From: an uncultured Propionibacteriaceae bacterium
GTDB lineage: Bacteria > Actinomycetota > Actinomycetes > Propionibacteriales > Propionibacteriaceae
Length of the DNA: 60,142 nucleotides
Assembly: GCA_937965785.1 (NCBI GenBank)
Contig: CALCKT010000054.1
Coordinates: forward strand, 1 to 60,142
Direction: 5' to 3'
In this document: positions 50,015 through 58,483 of the stretch, piece after piece
How positions within the stretch are numbered: the stretch's first letter is position 1
Layout of the letters: each line of letters opens with the position of its first letter
Notes under the pieces: generated by a model
Databases searched by the model: none
What the model saw: only the letters and a program-made list of their open reading frames with translations
What the model was told of the DNA's origin: nothing
Program-made: the position numbers and the translations under genes

Positions 50015-51589
50015 ATGGACATCGACCTCCACACCACTGCCGGTAAGCTGGCGGATCTGGGACGTCGCATCGACGAAGCCGTCCATGCCGGTTCCGCCAC
50101 CGCCGTTGAGAAGCAGCACGCCAAGGGCAAGATGACCGCCCGGGAAAGGGTGCTGGCTCTCCTGGACGAGGGCAGTTTCGCGGAGTTGGACGAGTTCGCC
50201 CGGCACCGTTCCAAGAACTTCGGGATGGATGCCCGCCGCCCCTACGGGGATGGCGTGATCACCGGCACCGGAGCCATTCACGGCCGCCCCGTCTGCGTCT
50301 TCAGCCAGGACGTGACGATCTTCGGCGGGGCGTTGGGCGAGGTCTACGGCGAGAAGATCGTCAAGATCATCGACTTCGCCCTGAAAACCGGATGCCCCCT
50401 GATCGGGATAAATGAGGGCGGCGGTGCGCGCATCCAGGAGGGCGTGGTCTCCCTGGCCCTGTACGGGGAGATCTTCCGCCGCAACACCCGCGCCTCCGGG
50501 GTGATTCCGCAGATCTCGCTGATCATGGGGGCGGCTGCGGGCGGCCACGTCTACTCCCCCGCCCTGACGGATTTCGTGGTGATGGTGGACAAGACCTCGC
50601 AGATGTTCATCACCGGCCCCGAAGTGATCAAGACCGTCACGGGCGAGGACGTTTCCATGGAGGAACTGGGTGGTGGCCGCACCCATTCCAGCAGGTCGGG
50701 GAACTCGCACTACCTGGCGGCGGACGAGAACGACGCCCTGGAGTACGTGCGGGACCTGATCAGCTACCTGCCACAGAACAACCTGGAGGATCCTCCCGTC
50801 TACGACGACGCCGAGGTGGATCTGACCATCACCGATCACGACCGGCAACTCGACCAGCTCATACCGGATTCCGCGAACCAGCCCTACGACATGCGCGAGA
50901 TCATCCACAACGTGCTGGACGACGAGGAATTCCTCGAGGTCATGGAGCTGTTCGCCGGCAATGTCATAACGGGTTTCGGACGGATCGAGGGCCGCCCCAT
51001 CGGCATCATCGCCAACCAACCGACCGTGTTCGCCGGTTGCCTGGACATCGACGCCTCCGAGAAGGCCGCGCGTTTCGTCCGCACCTGCGACGCCTTCAAC
51101 ATCCCGGTTCTGACCTTCGTCGACGTCCCCGGTTTCCTTCCCGGCGTGGACCAGGAACACCAGGGCATCATCCGGCGCGGGGCGAAGCTGATCTTCGCCT
51201 ATGCCGAGGCGACCGTGCCCACCATCACGGTCATCACCCGCAAGGCCTACGGCGGGGCCTACATCGTGATGGGTTCGAAGCATCTCGGGGCGGATGTGAA
51301 CTTCGCATGGCCGACGGCTCAGATCGCGGTGATGGGCGCCCAGGGCGCGGTGAACATCCTCCACCGCAAGACCCTGGCGGAGGCCGAGGATCCCGACCTG
51401 CGACGCCAGGAGTTGATCGCCGAGTACGACCAGGAGTTCGCGAACCCGTACGTCGCGGCGGAGCGGGGCTATATCGACCAGGTGATCTACCCGCACGAGA
51501 CCCGGGCCCAGATCATCCGGGTGCTGCGGCTGCTGCGCACGAAACGCGAGCAGTTGCCGCCCAAGAAACACGGGAACATTCCGCTGTGA
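50015..51589 (+). CDS. accD5: acyl-CoA (propionyl-CoA) carboxylase beta subunit
   Basis: Carboxyltransferase subunit that carboxylates acyl-CoA, probably propionyl-CoA to methylmalonyl-CoA (524 aa). Crotonase-type carboxyltransferase halves: KMTARERVLALLDEGSFAELDEF, VINEGGGARIQEG-like IGINEGGGARIQEGVVSL with the oxyanion hole, and GVDQEHQGIIRRGAKLIFAYAEATVPTITVITRKAYGGAYIVM in the second half. The residue Asp/Ile that sets acyl chain length cannot be judged here. It is followed by accE5 with a GTGA overlap. The biotin-bearing partner is AccA3 at 56696. Confidence 0.94.
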   Translation: MDIDLHTTAGKLADLGRRIDEAVHAGSATAVEKQHAKGKMTARERVLALLDEGSFAELDEFARHRSKNFGMDARRPYGDGVITGTGAIHGRPVCVFSQDVTIFGGALGEVYGEKIVKIIDFALKTGCPLIGINEGGGARIQEGVVSLALYGEIFRRNTRASGVIPQISLIMGAAAGGHVYSPALTDFVVMVDKTSQMFITGPEVIKTVTGEDVSMEELGGGRTHSSRSGNSHYLAADENDALEYVRDLISYLPQNNLEDPPVYDDAEVDLTITDHDRQLDQLIPDSANQPYDMREIIHNVLDDEEFLEVMELFAGNVITGFGRIEGRPIGIIANQPTVFAGCLDIDASEKAARFVRTCDAFNIPVLTFVDVPGFLPGVDQEHQGIIRRGAKLIFAYAEATVPTITVITRKAYGGAYIVMGSKHLGADVNFAWPTAQIAVMGAQGAVNILHRKTLAEAEDPDLRRQELIAEYDQEFANPYVAAERGYIDQVIYPHETRAQIIRVLRLLRTKREQLPPKKHGNIPL

Positions 51590-51798
51590 CCGGGCGCTAC
51601 GACATCCGGGCGAGCGGGGCGACGGAGGAGGAGATCGCCGCGCTGGTGGTGGTGCTCAGGGCCCGCGACATGGCCGATGACAAGCTCAAGGCGGCCGATG
51701 ACCGCCCGCTCGCGGGCGGCTGGAAATCCTATTACCGGACCGTGCGCCAGCAACTCGTCTATGGACGCGACGCCTGGCGCACCTACATCAGGTTCTGA
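51586..51798 (+). CDS. accE5: acyl-CoA carboxylase epsilon subunit
   Basis: Small subunit (70 aa) that stabilises actinobacterial propionyl/acetyl-CoA carboxylase complexes. It contains the family pattern GATEEEIAALVVVLRA and a C-terminal Trp/Tyr/Arg-rich end (GWKSYYRTVRQQLVYG...). GTG start overlaps the accD5 stop by 4 nt, and maf follows after 2 nt. Position as in Rv3281. Confidence 0.87.
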   Translation: MTGRYDIRASGATEEEIAALVVVLRARDMADDKLKAADDRPLAGGWKSYYRTVRQQLVYGRDAWRTYIRF

Positions 51799-51800
51799 CG

Positions 51801-52409
51801 ATGCGTTTCATACTCGCGTCCAAATCCCCCTCCCGCCTGGAGCTGCTGCGCCGGGCCGGCCTGGATCCCGAGGTCCACGCCAGTGACGTGGACGAATCCC
51901 TGATCACCGACCCCCAGCCGGTCCGGCTCGCGCTGAGGCGGGCGGCCGCGAAGGGAGAGTTCGTGGCGGAGCGGGTCGCGGGTGATGCGATCTTCGTGGC
52001 CTGTGATTCAGTGCTGGAGTTCGAGGGCCGCGCCCATGGCAAACCCCGCACCGTGGAGGCCACGACCGCTCACTGGCAGCGGATGCGAGGCCGCCAGGGC
52101 GTGCTGCACACGGGCCATTTCGTGCTGGTCCGCAGCGGCGACGAGGCCCGGCAGGCACTGCGCACCGCGAGCACGGTGGTGAAATTCGCCGACATCACCG
52201 ATGAGGAGATCGCCGCCTATGTCGCGCGGGGCGAGCCCCGCTGGGTGGCTGGCGCCTTCACCATCGACGGGCTGGGTGGCGCCTTCATCACGGGGGTCGA
52301 AGGCGATCCACACAACGTGGTCGGGATCTCCCTCCCCCTGCTGCGGCAGATCCTGCTCGACCTGGGCGTCACCTGGCCGAGTCTGTGGCGAGACGGCACC
52401 AGGACCTGA
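51801..52409 (+). CDS. maf: Maf nucleoside triphosphate pyrophosphatase
   Basis: House-cleaning hydrolase of modified nucleotides such as m5UTP/dTTP, linked to septum inhibition (202 aa). N-terminal FILASKSPSRLELLRRAG, the catalytic Asp in VACDSVLEFEG, KPRTVEATTAHWQRMRGRQGVLHTGH and C-terminal GVEGDPHNVVGISLP are typical. ATG lies 2 nt after the accE5 stop. Matches Rv3282 in the acc cluster. Confidence 0.94.
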   Translation: MRFILASKSPSRLELLRRAGLDPEVHASDVDESLITDPQPVRLALRRAAAKGEFVAERVAGDAIFVACDSVLEFEGRAHGKPRTVEATTAHWQRMRGRQGVLHTGHFVLVRSGDEARQALRTASTVVKFADITDEEIAAYVARGEPRWVAGAFTIDGLGGAFITGVEGDPHNVVGISLPLLRQILLDLGVTWPSLWRDGTRT

Positions 52410-52411
52410 GC

Positions 52412-53092
52412 TCACCCCTGACCGGGTTGCTCCATCCGCACCTGGGTGACCCGGCTCCAGTCGTCGAAGGTACAGTGCACGCGCGTTCCGTTCGGGTAGC
52501 TCAGGACGATGCCGCCGTCGTTGGTCCGTATCGGTTTGAGCCCTCGTTGGGCCCCGAAGTTGCCGATTGTCTGCCGGTGATTCCCGGAGTACTGGAGGCA
52601 GGCCGACAACATCCGCGGCAGCGACTCCGGTCTGGGGATCGGCAGTGCGAGGTTTAGGACCGCCAGATAGGCCACCCCGTTGCTGTACGGAGCGGCATAG
52701 ACCGCGGGCGCGCCCGACAGCCGGGCGGCGAGGAACGCAACAGCCGATCCCGGCCTCATGCCGTAGTCCGTCACGCCGTCCAGGGAGAAGGATTCCGCGG
52801 CGAACTCCGGGATGCCGGCCTCACGTCCCTTTGCACACCCGGGCAGGATCGCAGTGACCGCGGGATGCGATGCACCATAACCCGGGTTCGCCCAGGACCA
52901 CATCCAGGTGTTGGATATCTCGGACGAGGTACCGATCATCGCGATCTCGTGGACCCGCTCCCCCAACCACAGCAGGCGCTGGTCCAGGTCGGCACTCCAC
53001 TCGGCAGCACCGTCCTCGTCGAACAGGGCCTGCTGGCCCTCCACGGCGAGCAGGGCGAAATCGGTCAGGGCGTCAGCGAGGGTCACAGCCAT
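52412..53092 (-). CDS. hypothetical protein, DUF6882-like
   Basis: A 226-aa cytosolic protein of unknown function. Its recognisable trait is the Trp-rich GTSSEISNTWMWSWANPGYG, which resembles the DUF6882 family from memory, plus VYAAPYSNGVAYLAVLNL and a basic C-terminus. ATG 53092 is chosen (MAVTLADALTDFALL); an in-frame ATG at 53110 adds six residues. It converges on maf with 2 nt between stops and is divergent from the Scy-like gene. Confidence 0.55.
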   Translation of the reverse strand: MAVTLADALTDFALLAVEGQQALFDEDGAAEWSADLDQRLLWLGERVHEIAMIGTSSEISNTWMWSWANPGYGASHPAVTAILPGCAKGREAGIPEFAAESFSLDGVTDYGMRPGSAVAFLAARLSGAPAVYAAPYSNGVAYLAVLNLALPIPRPESLPRMLSACLQYSGNHRQTIGNFGAQRGLKPIRTNDGGIVLSYPNGTRVHCTFDDWSRVTQVRMEQPGQG

Positions 53093-53215
53093 GATGCAAT
53101 GCTTCCACATTTTCGTTCCGGTTCCCGAGGAAAGTCATACCCTCCCCCAACGAAGCCAATTTCAGTTTCAACTACCTCGATGTGTTATCGCCGGTTGACC
53201 AGTCTCGGCGGGGAC

Positions 53216-53245
53216 TTGAAGGACGGCTTGGCCGAGCAGCAGAAT
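53216..53245 (+). promoter_or_regulatory. possible promoter of the coiled-coil pair (TTGAAG - 18 nt - CAGAAT)
   Basis: TTGAAG at 53216 and CAGAAT at 53240-53245 are spaced by 18 nt, with 6 nt to the ATG at 53252. CAGAAT deviates from TAnnnT, so support is modest. Confidence 0.35.
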
Positions 53246-53251
53246 TGGGAC

Positions 53252-54649
53252 ATGTCGCTGCCTGCCCGCTCTCCCCTGACAGACGTCGGGGCGAAGGCTG
53301 CCAGGATTCTGGACCAGGCGCAGGCGATGGCCGATCAGCTGAGAGCCGAGACCCGCGCAGAGGTGCTGGAGATCCTGCGGCGCCACGAGGCGGAACGAAC
53401 TGCGGCCGAGGACCTCGCGGCGGCGAACGCACAGGCCCGGCAGGAATTGGCCGACACCCGCAGCCAGGCCCGGCAGCGCATGGTCAAGGCCGACGAGGAG
53501 GCGCGCTCCACCATGCGCGAGGCCTCCTCCCGGGCGGCCCGGCTGGTGGCCGGGGCGGAGCAGACCTGCGACCAACTGCGCGCCGACGCCACCTTGGAGG
53601 CGGAGCAGATAATCCGCAACAGCCACGACGAGGCTGAGCAGATCCTGACAAAGGCCAAGGAGGCCGCAGAAGAGGTCACGCAACAGCAACGCGTCGAACA
53701 GGAGAAGCTGGAAGCCACCTGGGCCGAACGGGAACAGGAATGCGAGAAGGGCATCGCCGAACGCAGAACGGAGGCTGAGGCCGAGACCAAGAAGTTCCTG
53801 GCATCGGCCCGCCTGGAAGCCGGGGAGATCATCAAGAAGGCCCGCGAGGAGGCGGAGCGGATCAGGGAATCAACCACCAAGTGGCGTGAGGAGTACGTCG
53901 CCGCCGCGGAGGCCACGGTGGCCACCGCCGAGAAACAGCGCGAGGACCTGCTCGCCTCGGCCCAGAAGGAATCCCAGCAGCTGCTCAAGGAGGCTTCCTC
54001 GCAGCTGAGCTGGACCAAACAGACCGTGGCCGACCTGCGCAGCAGCGTCGAGGCCGAGGTGGATGCGAAACGGGCCGAGGCGGCGGAGGAACTGGAAGTC
54101 TGGAAGCAGACCCAGAAGGACGACCTCGACGCCTTCATCGTTTCCCGCCGCCACGAGTTGGCGGTGGCGGAGGCCGCCACCGTCGCGGCCGTCCGGGAGG
54201 CGAACGAGCGGGTCGGGAGCCTGCTCTCGGCCGCCCAGCAGGAGGCCGAGCGAACTCGTCGCACCGCCGAGCAGGAGGCCGAGAACCGCCGTCGCACCGC
54301 CGCGGAGGAGTCACGGGAACTGGTCGAGCGGGCCAACCGGATTCTCTCCGTCGCCAAGGACGAGGCCCAGACGCTGCGCGAGCAGACGATGACCGAACTG
54401 GAGCAGCTCCACTCGGAGCACTACACGAAATTGCGAACCGATCGCGAAGCCGCCAAACGTGATGTCGAAAAAGCCCGCGCGGAAGCAGAGCACGCCCGCG
54501 CAGACGCACGACGCCGACTGAGAGATGCACGCGATGAGGTCAAGGCACTTTCCAGGCAACGCGACGAGATCACATCCCAGCTGAATAAACTGTCCGGGGT
54601 CATTGAGGCTTTGGCCGCGCCCGGCAAGAATGAATTAGGAGACCGATGA
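53252..54649 (+). CDS. long coiled-coil protein (Scy-like scaffold candidate)
   Basis: A 465-aa protein that is almost entirely heptad coiled coil (blocks of A-E-A-E/R such as RAETRAEVLEILRRHEAERTAAEDL), with no membrane segment. It is Glu/Ala/Arg-rich and carries no enzymatic motif. It is followed with an ATGA overlap by a FilP-like protein, the same neighbour relation as scy-filP of Streptomyces, where they organise tip growth. Scy itself is about 1300 aa, so this would be a short analogue. The start at 53252 (MSLPARSPLTDV) is uncertain; a TTG at 53228 and an ATG at 53180 are alternatives. Confidence 0.7.
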   Translation: MSLPARSPLTDVGAKAARILDQAQAMADQLRAETRAEVLEILRRHEAERTAAEDLAAANAQARQELADTRSQARQRMVKADEEARSTMREASSRAARLVAGAEQTCDQLRADATLEAEQIIRNSHDEAEQILTKAKEAAEEVTQQQRVEQEKLEATWAEREQECEKGIAERRTEAEAETKKFLASARLEAGEIIKKAREEAERIRESTTKWREEYVAAAEATVATAEKQREDLLASAQKESQQLLKEASSQLSWTKQTVADLRSSVEAEVDAKRAEAAEELEVWKQTQKDDLDAFIVSRRHELAVAEAATVAAVREANERVGSLLSAAQQEAERTRRTAEQEAENRRRTAAEESRELVERANRILSVAKDEAQTLREQTMTELEQLHSEHYTKLRTDREAAKRDVEKARAEAEHARADARRRLRDARDEVKALSRQRDEITSQLNKLSGVIEALAAPGKNELGDR

Positions 54650-55677
54650 CCGACGAAACATTCGCAACGGTGCGCCGGGGCTACGATCCAGCCCAAGTCG
54701 ATTCCGTTTTGCGCCGGATGCGACAGACACACGCCGCCGCCCTGCAGGAGGCGGCCACCCAGACGGTTGAGATCAACAAGCTCAACCAGGCGCTCGAGGC
54801 CTCACAGGGCCGTGTCACCGGGCTGCAGCAACAGGTGAGCGAGCTCCAGGAACAGGTGAACCAGGCCCAGACACACGCCTCGAACGGCCACGGCACCGAC
54901 TTCACCTCCCTCGGGGAACGGATCGCCCAGATGTTGAGCCTTGCCCAGGAGGAGGCCGACGACATCCGGCTGCGCGCCCAGGAGGATGCCGAGGCCATGG
55001 AGATCCAGGTGGCCCACGAGGTGGAGCACGCCCGCGCGGCCGCGGATGGTTACGCCACCGAGACCCGAAGCAAGGCTGAGGCCGACGCCGCCCGGGTCAT
55101 CGAGCAGGCCAACCGCGAGGCTGACGAGCTGCTGGATCACGCCGACCGCGAGGCCTCCGCGCGTCGCCGCGAAGCCGAGGCCGTCTTCGAACAGCAGCGC
55201 GCCGCCGCCGGTGCCGCCGCGGCCGAGTTCGAGGCCACGCTGGCGGAACGCCGGGAACGTGCGACCGCCGAGTTCGCCACCCAGATGGCCAACCACGAAC
55301 GTGCTCTCGCGGTGGCCAACGACAAACTGATGGAGGCCCAGACCGAGGCAACCCGGGTCCTTGAGGAGGCCCACGCCTCCGCTGCGGAGGAACGGGAACG
55401 CGCTGCCTCCGAGGCCAAGTCGCGGTTGGAGAACGCGCGGATCGCCGCCGAGCGCGTCAAGCGTGAGTCCGAGCGCGAACTGAGCGCCCTGGCTGCCCGT
55501 CGCGACTCCATCACCGAGCAGCTCGCGAACGTCCGTCAGATGCTGTCCACCCTGGGAGGCAGCGCCCTGTCGATGAACCTGGCGCCCGCCAGCCCGACCA
55601 GCCCCGGCGACGTTGCCGCCGAGGAGGCCACCACGAAGAAGAACACCTCGGCCAAGTCGACCACCAAGGCCAGGTGA
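54646..55677 (+). CDS. FilP-like intermediate-filament-type coiled-coil protein
   Basis: A 343-aa protein. The N-terminus FATVRRGYDPAQVDSVL is the DivIVA/FilP-type anchor motif, followed by a short coiled coil, a FTSLGERIAQMLSLAQEEADDIRLRA segment, ~200 residues of coiled coil and the conserved end ESERELSALAARRDSITEQLANVRQMLSTLGG. I recall the same order and wording in Streptomyces FilP. A Lys/Thr/Ser tail (KKNTSAKSTTKAR) completes it. It shares its start with the stop of the coiled-coil gene (ATGA). Probably a filament-forming cytoskeletal protein at poles or septa. Confidence 0.82.
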   Translation: MTDETFATVRRGYDPAQVDSVLRRMRQTHAAALQEAATQTVEINKLNQALEASQGRVTGLQQQVSELQEQVNQAQTHASNGHGTDFTSLGERIAQMLSLAQEEADDIRLRAQEDAEAMEIQVAHEVEHARAAADGYATETRSKAEADAARVIEQANREADELLDHADREASARRREAEAVFEQQRAAAGAAAAEFEATLAERRERATAEFATQMANHERALAVANDKLMEAQTEATRVLEEAHASAAEERERAASEAKSRLENARIAAERVKRESERELSALAARRDSITEQLANVRQMLSTLGGSALSMNLAPASPTSPGDVAAEEATTKKNTSAKSTTKAR

Positions 55678-55687
55678 TCCGACCAGC

Positions 55688-56095
55688 TCACTGCTCGCGA
55701 TCGGTGCGCAGGGAAAGCGCCGAGAGTCCTCCGGTGACGGTGAAGGCCCCCTGCCACTGACCGCGCCGGAACAACAACGAGTCCTGCCCGTCAGCCGTGA
55801 TCTCGAATCCGGCGGCGGGCAAGTTTCGTCTGAGCCAGGCCGCGAGTTCCGCCCCGCCGGGGGACGTGATCGTCAAGGTGACGTTGGTTTCCAGGTCGAC
55901 GCGGTCGCGAATCACCAGCCCGGAGGGAAGCCAGAACTCGGCCGGGCCGTTTCGGAACCCGAGCTGGGTCAAGGTGACGCCGCCGGCGGGGGCGCTGGCG
56001 CTCCAGGTGACCTCCGGGGTGGCCGGCTGGGGCGGCGGGGTGGTGCAGCCCGCGAGCACCAGGAACACCAGCAACCCGGCAGCTGTTCGCCTCAT
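55688..56095 (-). CDS. small lipoprotein, unknown
   Basis: A 135-aa exported lipoprotein with signal MRRTAAGLLVFLVLAGC, lipobox L-A-G-C (Cys17). The mature part has two beta-rich halves (FWLPSGLVIRDRVDLETNVTLTI, then GQWQGAFTVTGGLSALSL). No family is recognised. Its ATG overlaps the NUDIX stop (ATGA). It converges on the FilP-like gene. Confidence 0.72.
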   Translation of the reverse strand: MRRTAAGLLVFLVLAGCTTPPPQPATPEVTWSASAPAGGVTLTQLGFRNGPAEFWLPSGLVIRDRVDLETNVTLTITSPGGAELAAWLRRNLPAAGFEITADGQDSLLFRRGQWQGAFTVTGGLSALSLRTDREQ

Positions 56096-56583
56096 CGGCG
56101 CTCCAACCCGAGCACGACGTCGCGGGGATCCTCCAGGCAGATGCGCACCTGCTCCGCCAACCGTTCCTGCCGCGGGACCGGAAGCCGGTCCACCGGGAAC
56201 CAACCGAAGTCGCTGATCTCACCGTCACCGATCCCGGGCCGGCCACCCACCAGCCGGCCCCGGAACCCGTGGTCCAGGAAACGACAGCGATCACCGTTTG
56301 GGAAGGTGACCTCGTCCATGACGTCCAACCACAGCATCCGCTCCACCTCCACCTCGATGCCGACCTCCTCCAAGGCCTCCCGCACCACCGTGTCGGCGGG
56401 GTTCTCCCCCGGCTCCACGATCCCGGATATCGCGGCCCAGTTGCCGTCGTCGGAACGGCGGCCGAGCAGCACTTCCGGTCCGGTATCCCCCTCCCGCAGC
56501 ACCACGAGATTGGCCCCGCTCAGCCACAGTGTCTCGTTCCCGATGTGGCGGCGCAGCTCAAGGATGAACTCAGGTGTCGGCAT
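56092..56583 (-). CDS. NUDIX hydrolase
   Basis: A 163-aa hydrolase of nucleoside-diphosphate-X compounds. Nudix box GX5EX7REUXEEXGU is intact: GIVEPGENPADTVVREALEEVGI (Gly, Glu, REALEEVGI). The start at the ATG 56583 has a TAGGGT -10 six nt upstream. Translationally coupled to the lipoprotein gene. Substrate unknown. Confidence 0.9.
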   Translation of the reverse strand: MPTPEFILELRRHIGNETLWLSGANLVVLREGDTGPEVLLGRRSDDGNWAAISGIVEPGENPADTVVREALEEVGIEVEVERMLWLDVMDEVTFPNGDRCRFLDHGFRGRLVGGRPGIGDGEISDFGWFPVDRLPVPRQERLAEQVRICLEDPRDVVLGLERR

Positions 56584-56589
56584 GGCTCA

Positions 56590-56595
56590 ACCCTA
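56590..56595 (-). promoter_or_regulatory. -10 element TAGGGT of the NUDIX-lipoprotein operon (leaderless)
   Basis: TAGGGT on the minus strand, 6 nt before the ATG at 56583. Confidence 0.5.
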
Positions 56596-56695
56596 GGCCC
56601 TGTTGCGAAATTCCTGTCCGGATGCAGCGGACGGGGCACAGGTTTGTGGTTGCCACTAGACTCCGCCGAAGAGGTTCTACCGGAGGAGGCAGAAG

Positions 56696-58474
56696 GTGAA
56701 CAGCGGAGTTATCTCGAAGGTTCTGATCGCCAACCGCGGGGAGATCGCCGTCAGGGTGATCCGGGCCGCACGCGACGCGGGCATCGCCTCCGTCGCGGTG
56801 TACGCCGACTCCGATGCGGACTCCCTGTTCGTGAGGCTCGCGGACGAGGCCTTCGCCCTGAGCGGGGCAACCCCCGCGGACACCTACCTGAACGTGGAGA
56901 AAGTCCTCAGCGTGGCGCGCCGCTCCGGAGCCGACGCCGTGCACCCGGGCTACGGTTTCCTCGCCGAGAACGCCAGCTTCGCCAGAGCCGTCATGGATGC
57001 GGGCCTGAAATGGATCGGCCCACCCCCCGAGGCCATCGAGAGCCTGGGAGACAAGGTCAGGGCCCGCCACATCGCGCAGAAGGTGGGTGCCCCACAGGTG
57101 CCGGGCACCCCGGATCCCGTCGCCGACGCCGCGGAGGTGGTGCGTTTCGCGGAGCAGCACGGCCTGCCCGTGGCCATCAAGGCCGCTTTCGGCGGTGGTG
57201 GTCGAGGGCTCAAGGTGGCCCGCACCCTCGAGGAGATTCCCGAACTTTTCGACTCCGCCACCCGGGAGGCCATCACCGCCTTCGGGCGCGGCGAATGTTT
57301 CGTGGAACGCTACTTGGACAAACCCCGGCACGTGGAGACCCAGTGCCTGGCCGATGAACACGGCAACGTGGTGGTGGTCTCCACCCGCGACTGCTCGCTG
57401 CAGCGCCGCCACCAGAAGCTCGTCGAGGAGGCGCCGGCCCCGTTCCTCAGCCCGGAACAGGAAGACCTGCTGCGCAGTTCGTCGAAGGCCATCCTTAAGG
57501 AAGCCGGATACGTCGGGGCGGGAACCTGCGAGTTCCTCGTCGGCCTCGACGGAACCATCTCCTTCCTGGAGGTCAACACCCGGCTTCAGGTGGAACATCC
57601 GGTTTCCGAGGAGGTCACGGGACTGGACCTGGTGCGGGAGATGTTCCGCATCGCCGAGGGTGAGGAGCTGGGCTACGACGACCCCGCGATCCACGGCCAC
57701 TCCATAGAGTTCCGCATCAACGCCGAGGACGCGGGACGTGGTTTCATGCCCGCCCCCGGCACCCTGGTCAAGTGGCACGCCCCCACCGGTCCCGGAATCC
57801 GCGTGGACGAGGGCTATCACGTGGGCATGACCGTCCCGGGAGCCTTCGACTCGCTCGTGGCGAAGCTGATCGTCACCGGCGCGAACCGCCGCCAGGCCCT
57901 GACCCGGGCCCGCCGCGCCCTGGGTGAGCTGCAGATCGAGGGGATGCCGACGGTCGTCCCGTTCCACCAGGTCCTGCTGGAGGAACCCGACTTCGTGGCC
58001 GCCGACGGCGGGTTCAGGGTCCACACCCGCTGGATCGAGACCGAGTTCACCAATGAGATCCCCGCCTACACGGGGGTGCTGGGTGAGCCCGAGGACCTGG
58101 GCGAGCCGGAACTGATCGCCGTGGAGGTCAATGGGCGTCGCATGGAGGTGAAGCTGCCCGCCGGCTTCGGAACCCGTCCCGAGGCCCGCAGCAAGACCCC
58201 GAAACGTCCCACCCGCCGCGACCGGGGCGGCGCCAAGGTCTCCGCCCCGAGCGGAAACGGCCTGATCTGCCCCATGCAGGGCACCGTGGTGAAACTCTCC
58301 GTCCAGGAGGGCGAGGTCATCGAGGAGGGTCAGGTGGTGGCGGTCATCGAGGCCATGAAGATGGAACAACCGCTGCACGCCCACCGGCCCGGTCAGGTGG
58401 TGAGGATAGCCATCGCCCCGGGGCAGCCCGTCAACGCGGGCGACGTGATCTGCGAGATCATCGACCCGGAGTAG
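56696..58474 (+). CDS. accA3: acyl-CoA carboxylase alpha subunit (biotin carboxylase + BCCP)
   Basis: A 592-aa fused subunit. Biotin carboxylase (1-~450): KVLIANRGEIAVRVIRAARD, VHPGYGFLAENASFARAV, the ATP-grasp AAFGGGGRGLKVA, EVNTRLQVEHPVSEEVTG. A basic linker (KTPKRPTRRDRGG) leads to the biotin carboxyl carrier domain (~525-592) with the biotinylated Lys in EAMKMEQ. It supplies carboxyl groups to AccD5. GTG 56696 has a strong GGAGGAGG site. A TAGACT (56657-56662) is a plausible -10. BirA at 49110 would biotinylate it. Confidence 0.96.
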   Translation: MNSGVISKVLIANRGEIAVRVIRAARDAGIASVAVYADSDADSLFVRLADEAFALSGATPADTYLNVEKVLSVARRSGADAVHPGYGFLAENASFARAVMDAGLKWIGPPPEAIESLGDKVRARHIAQKVGAPQVPGTPDPVADAAEVVRFAEQHGLPVAIKAAFGGGGRGLKVARTLEEIPELFDSATREAITAFGRGECFVERYLDKPRHVETQCLADEHGNVVVVSTRDCSLQRRHQKLVEEAPAPFLSPEQEDLLRSSSKAILKEAGYVGAGTCEFLVGLDGTISFLEVNTRLQVEHPVSEEVTGLDLVREMFRIAEGEELGYDDPAIHGHSIEFRINAEDAGRGFMPAPGTLVKWHAPTGPGIRVDEGYHVGMTVPGAFDSLVAKLIVTGANRRQALTRARRALGELQIEGMPTVVPFHQVLLEEPDFVAADGGFRVHTRWIETEFTNEIPAYTGVLGEPEDLGEPELIAVEVNGRRMEVKLPAGFGTRPEARSKTPKRPTRRDRGGAKVSAPSGNGLICPMQGTVVKLSVQEGEVIEEGQVVAVIEAMKMEQPLHAHRPGQVVRIAIAPGQPVNAGDVICEIIDPE

Positions 58475-58483
58475 CCCTGATCG

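Noticed and set aside
50015..58474. Prophage or mobile element in the acc region
   Set aside because: No integrase, transposase, terminal repeats or composition break; all genes fit chromosomal families.
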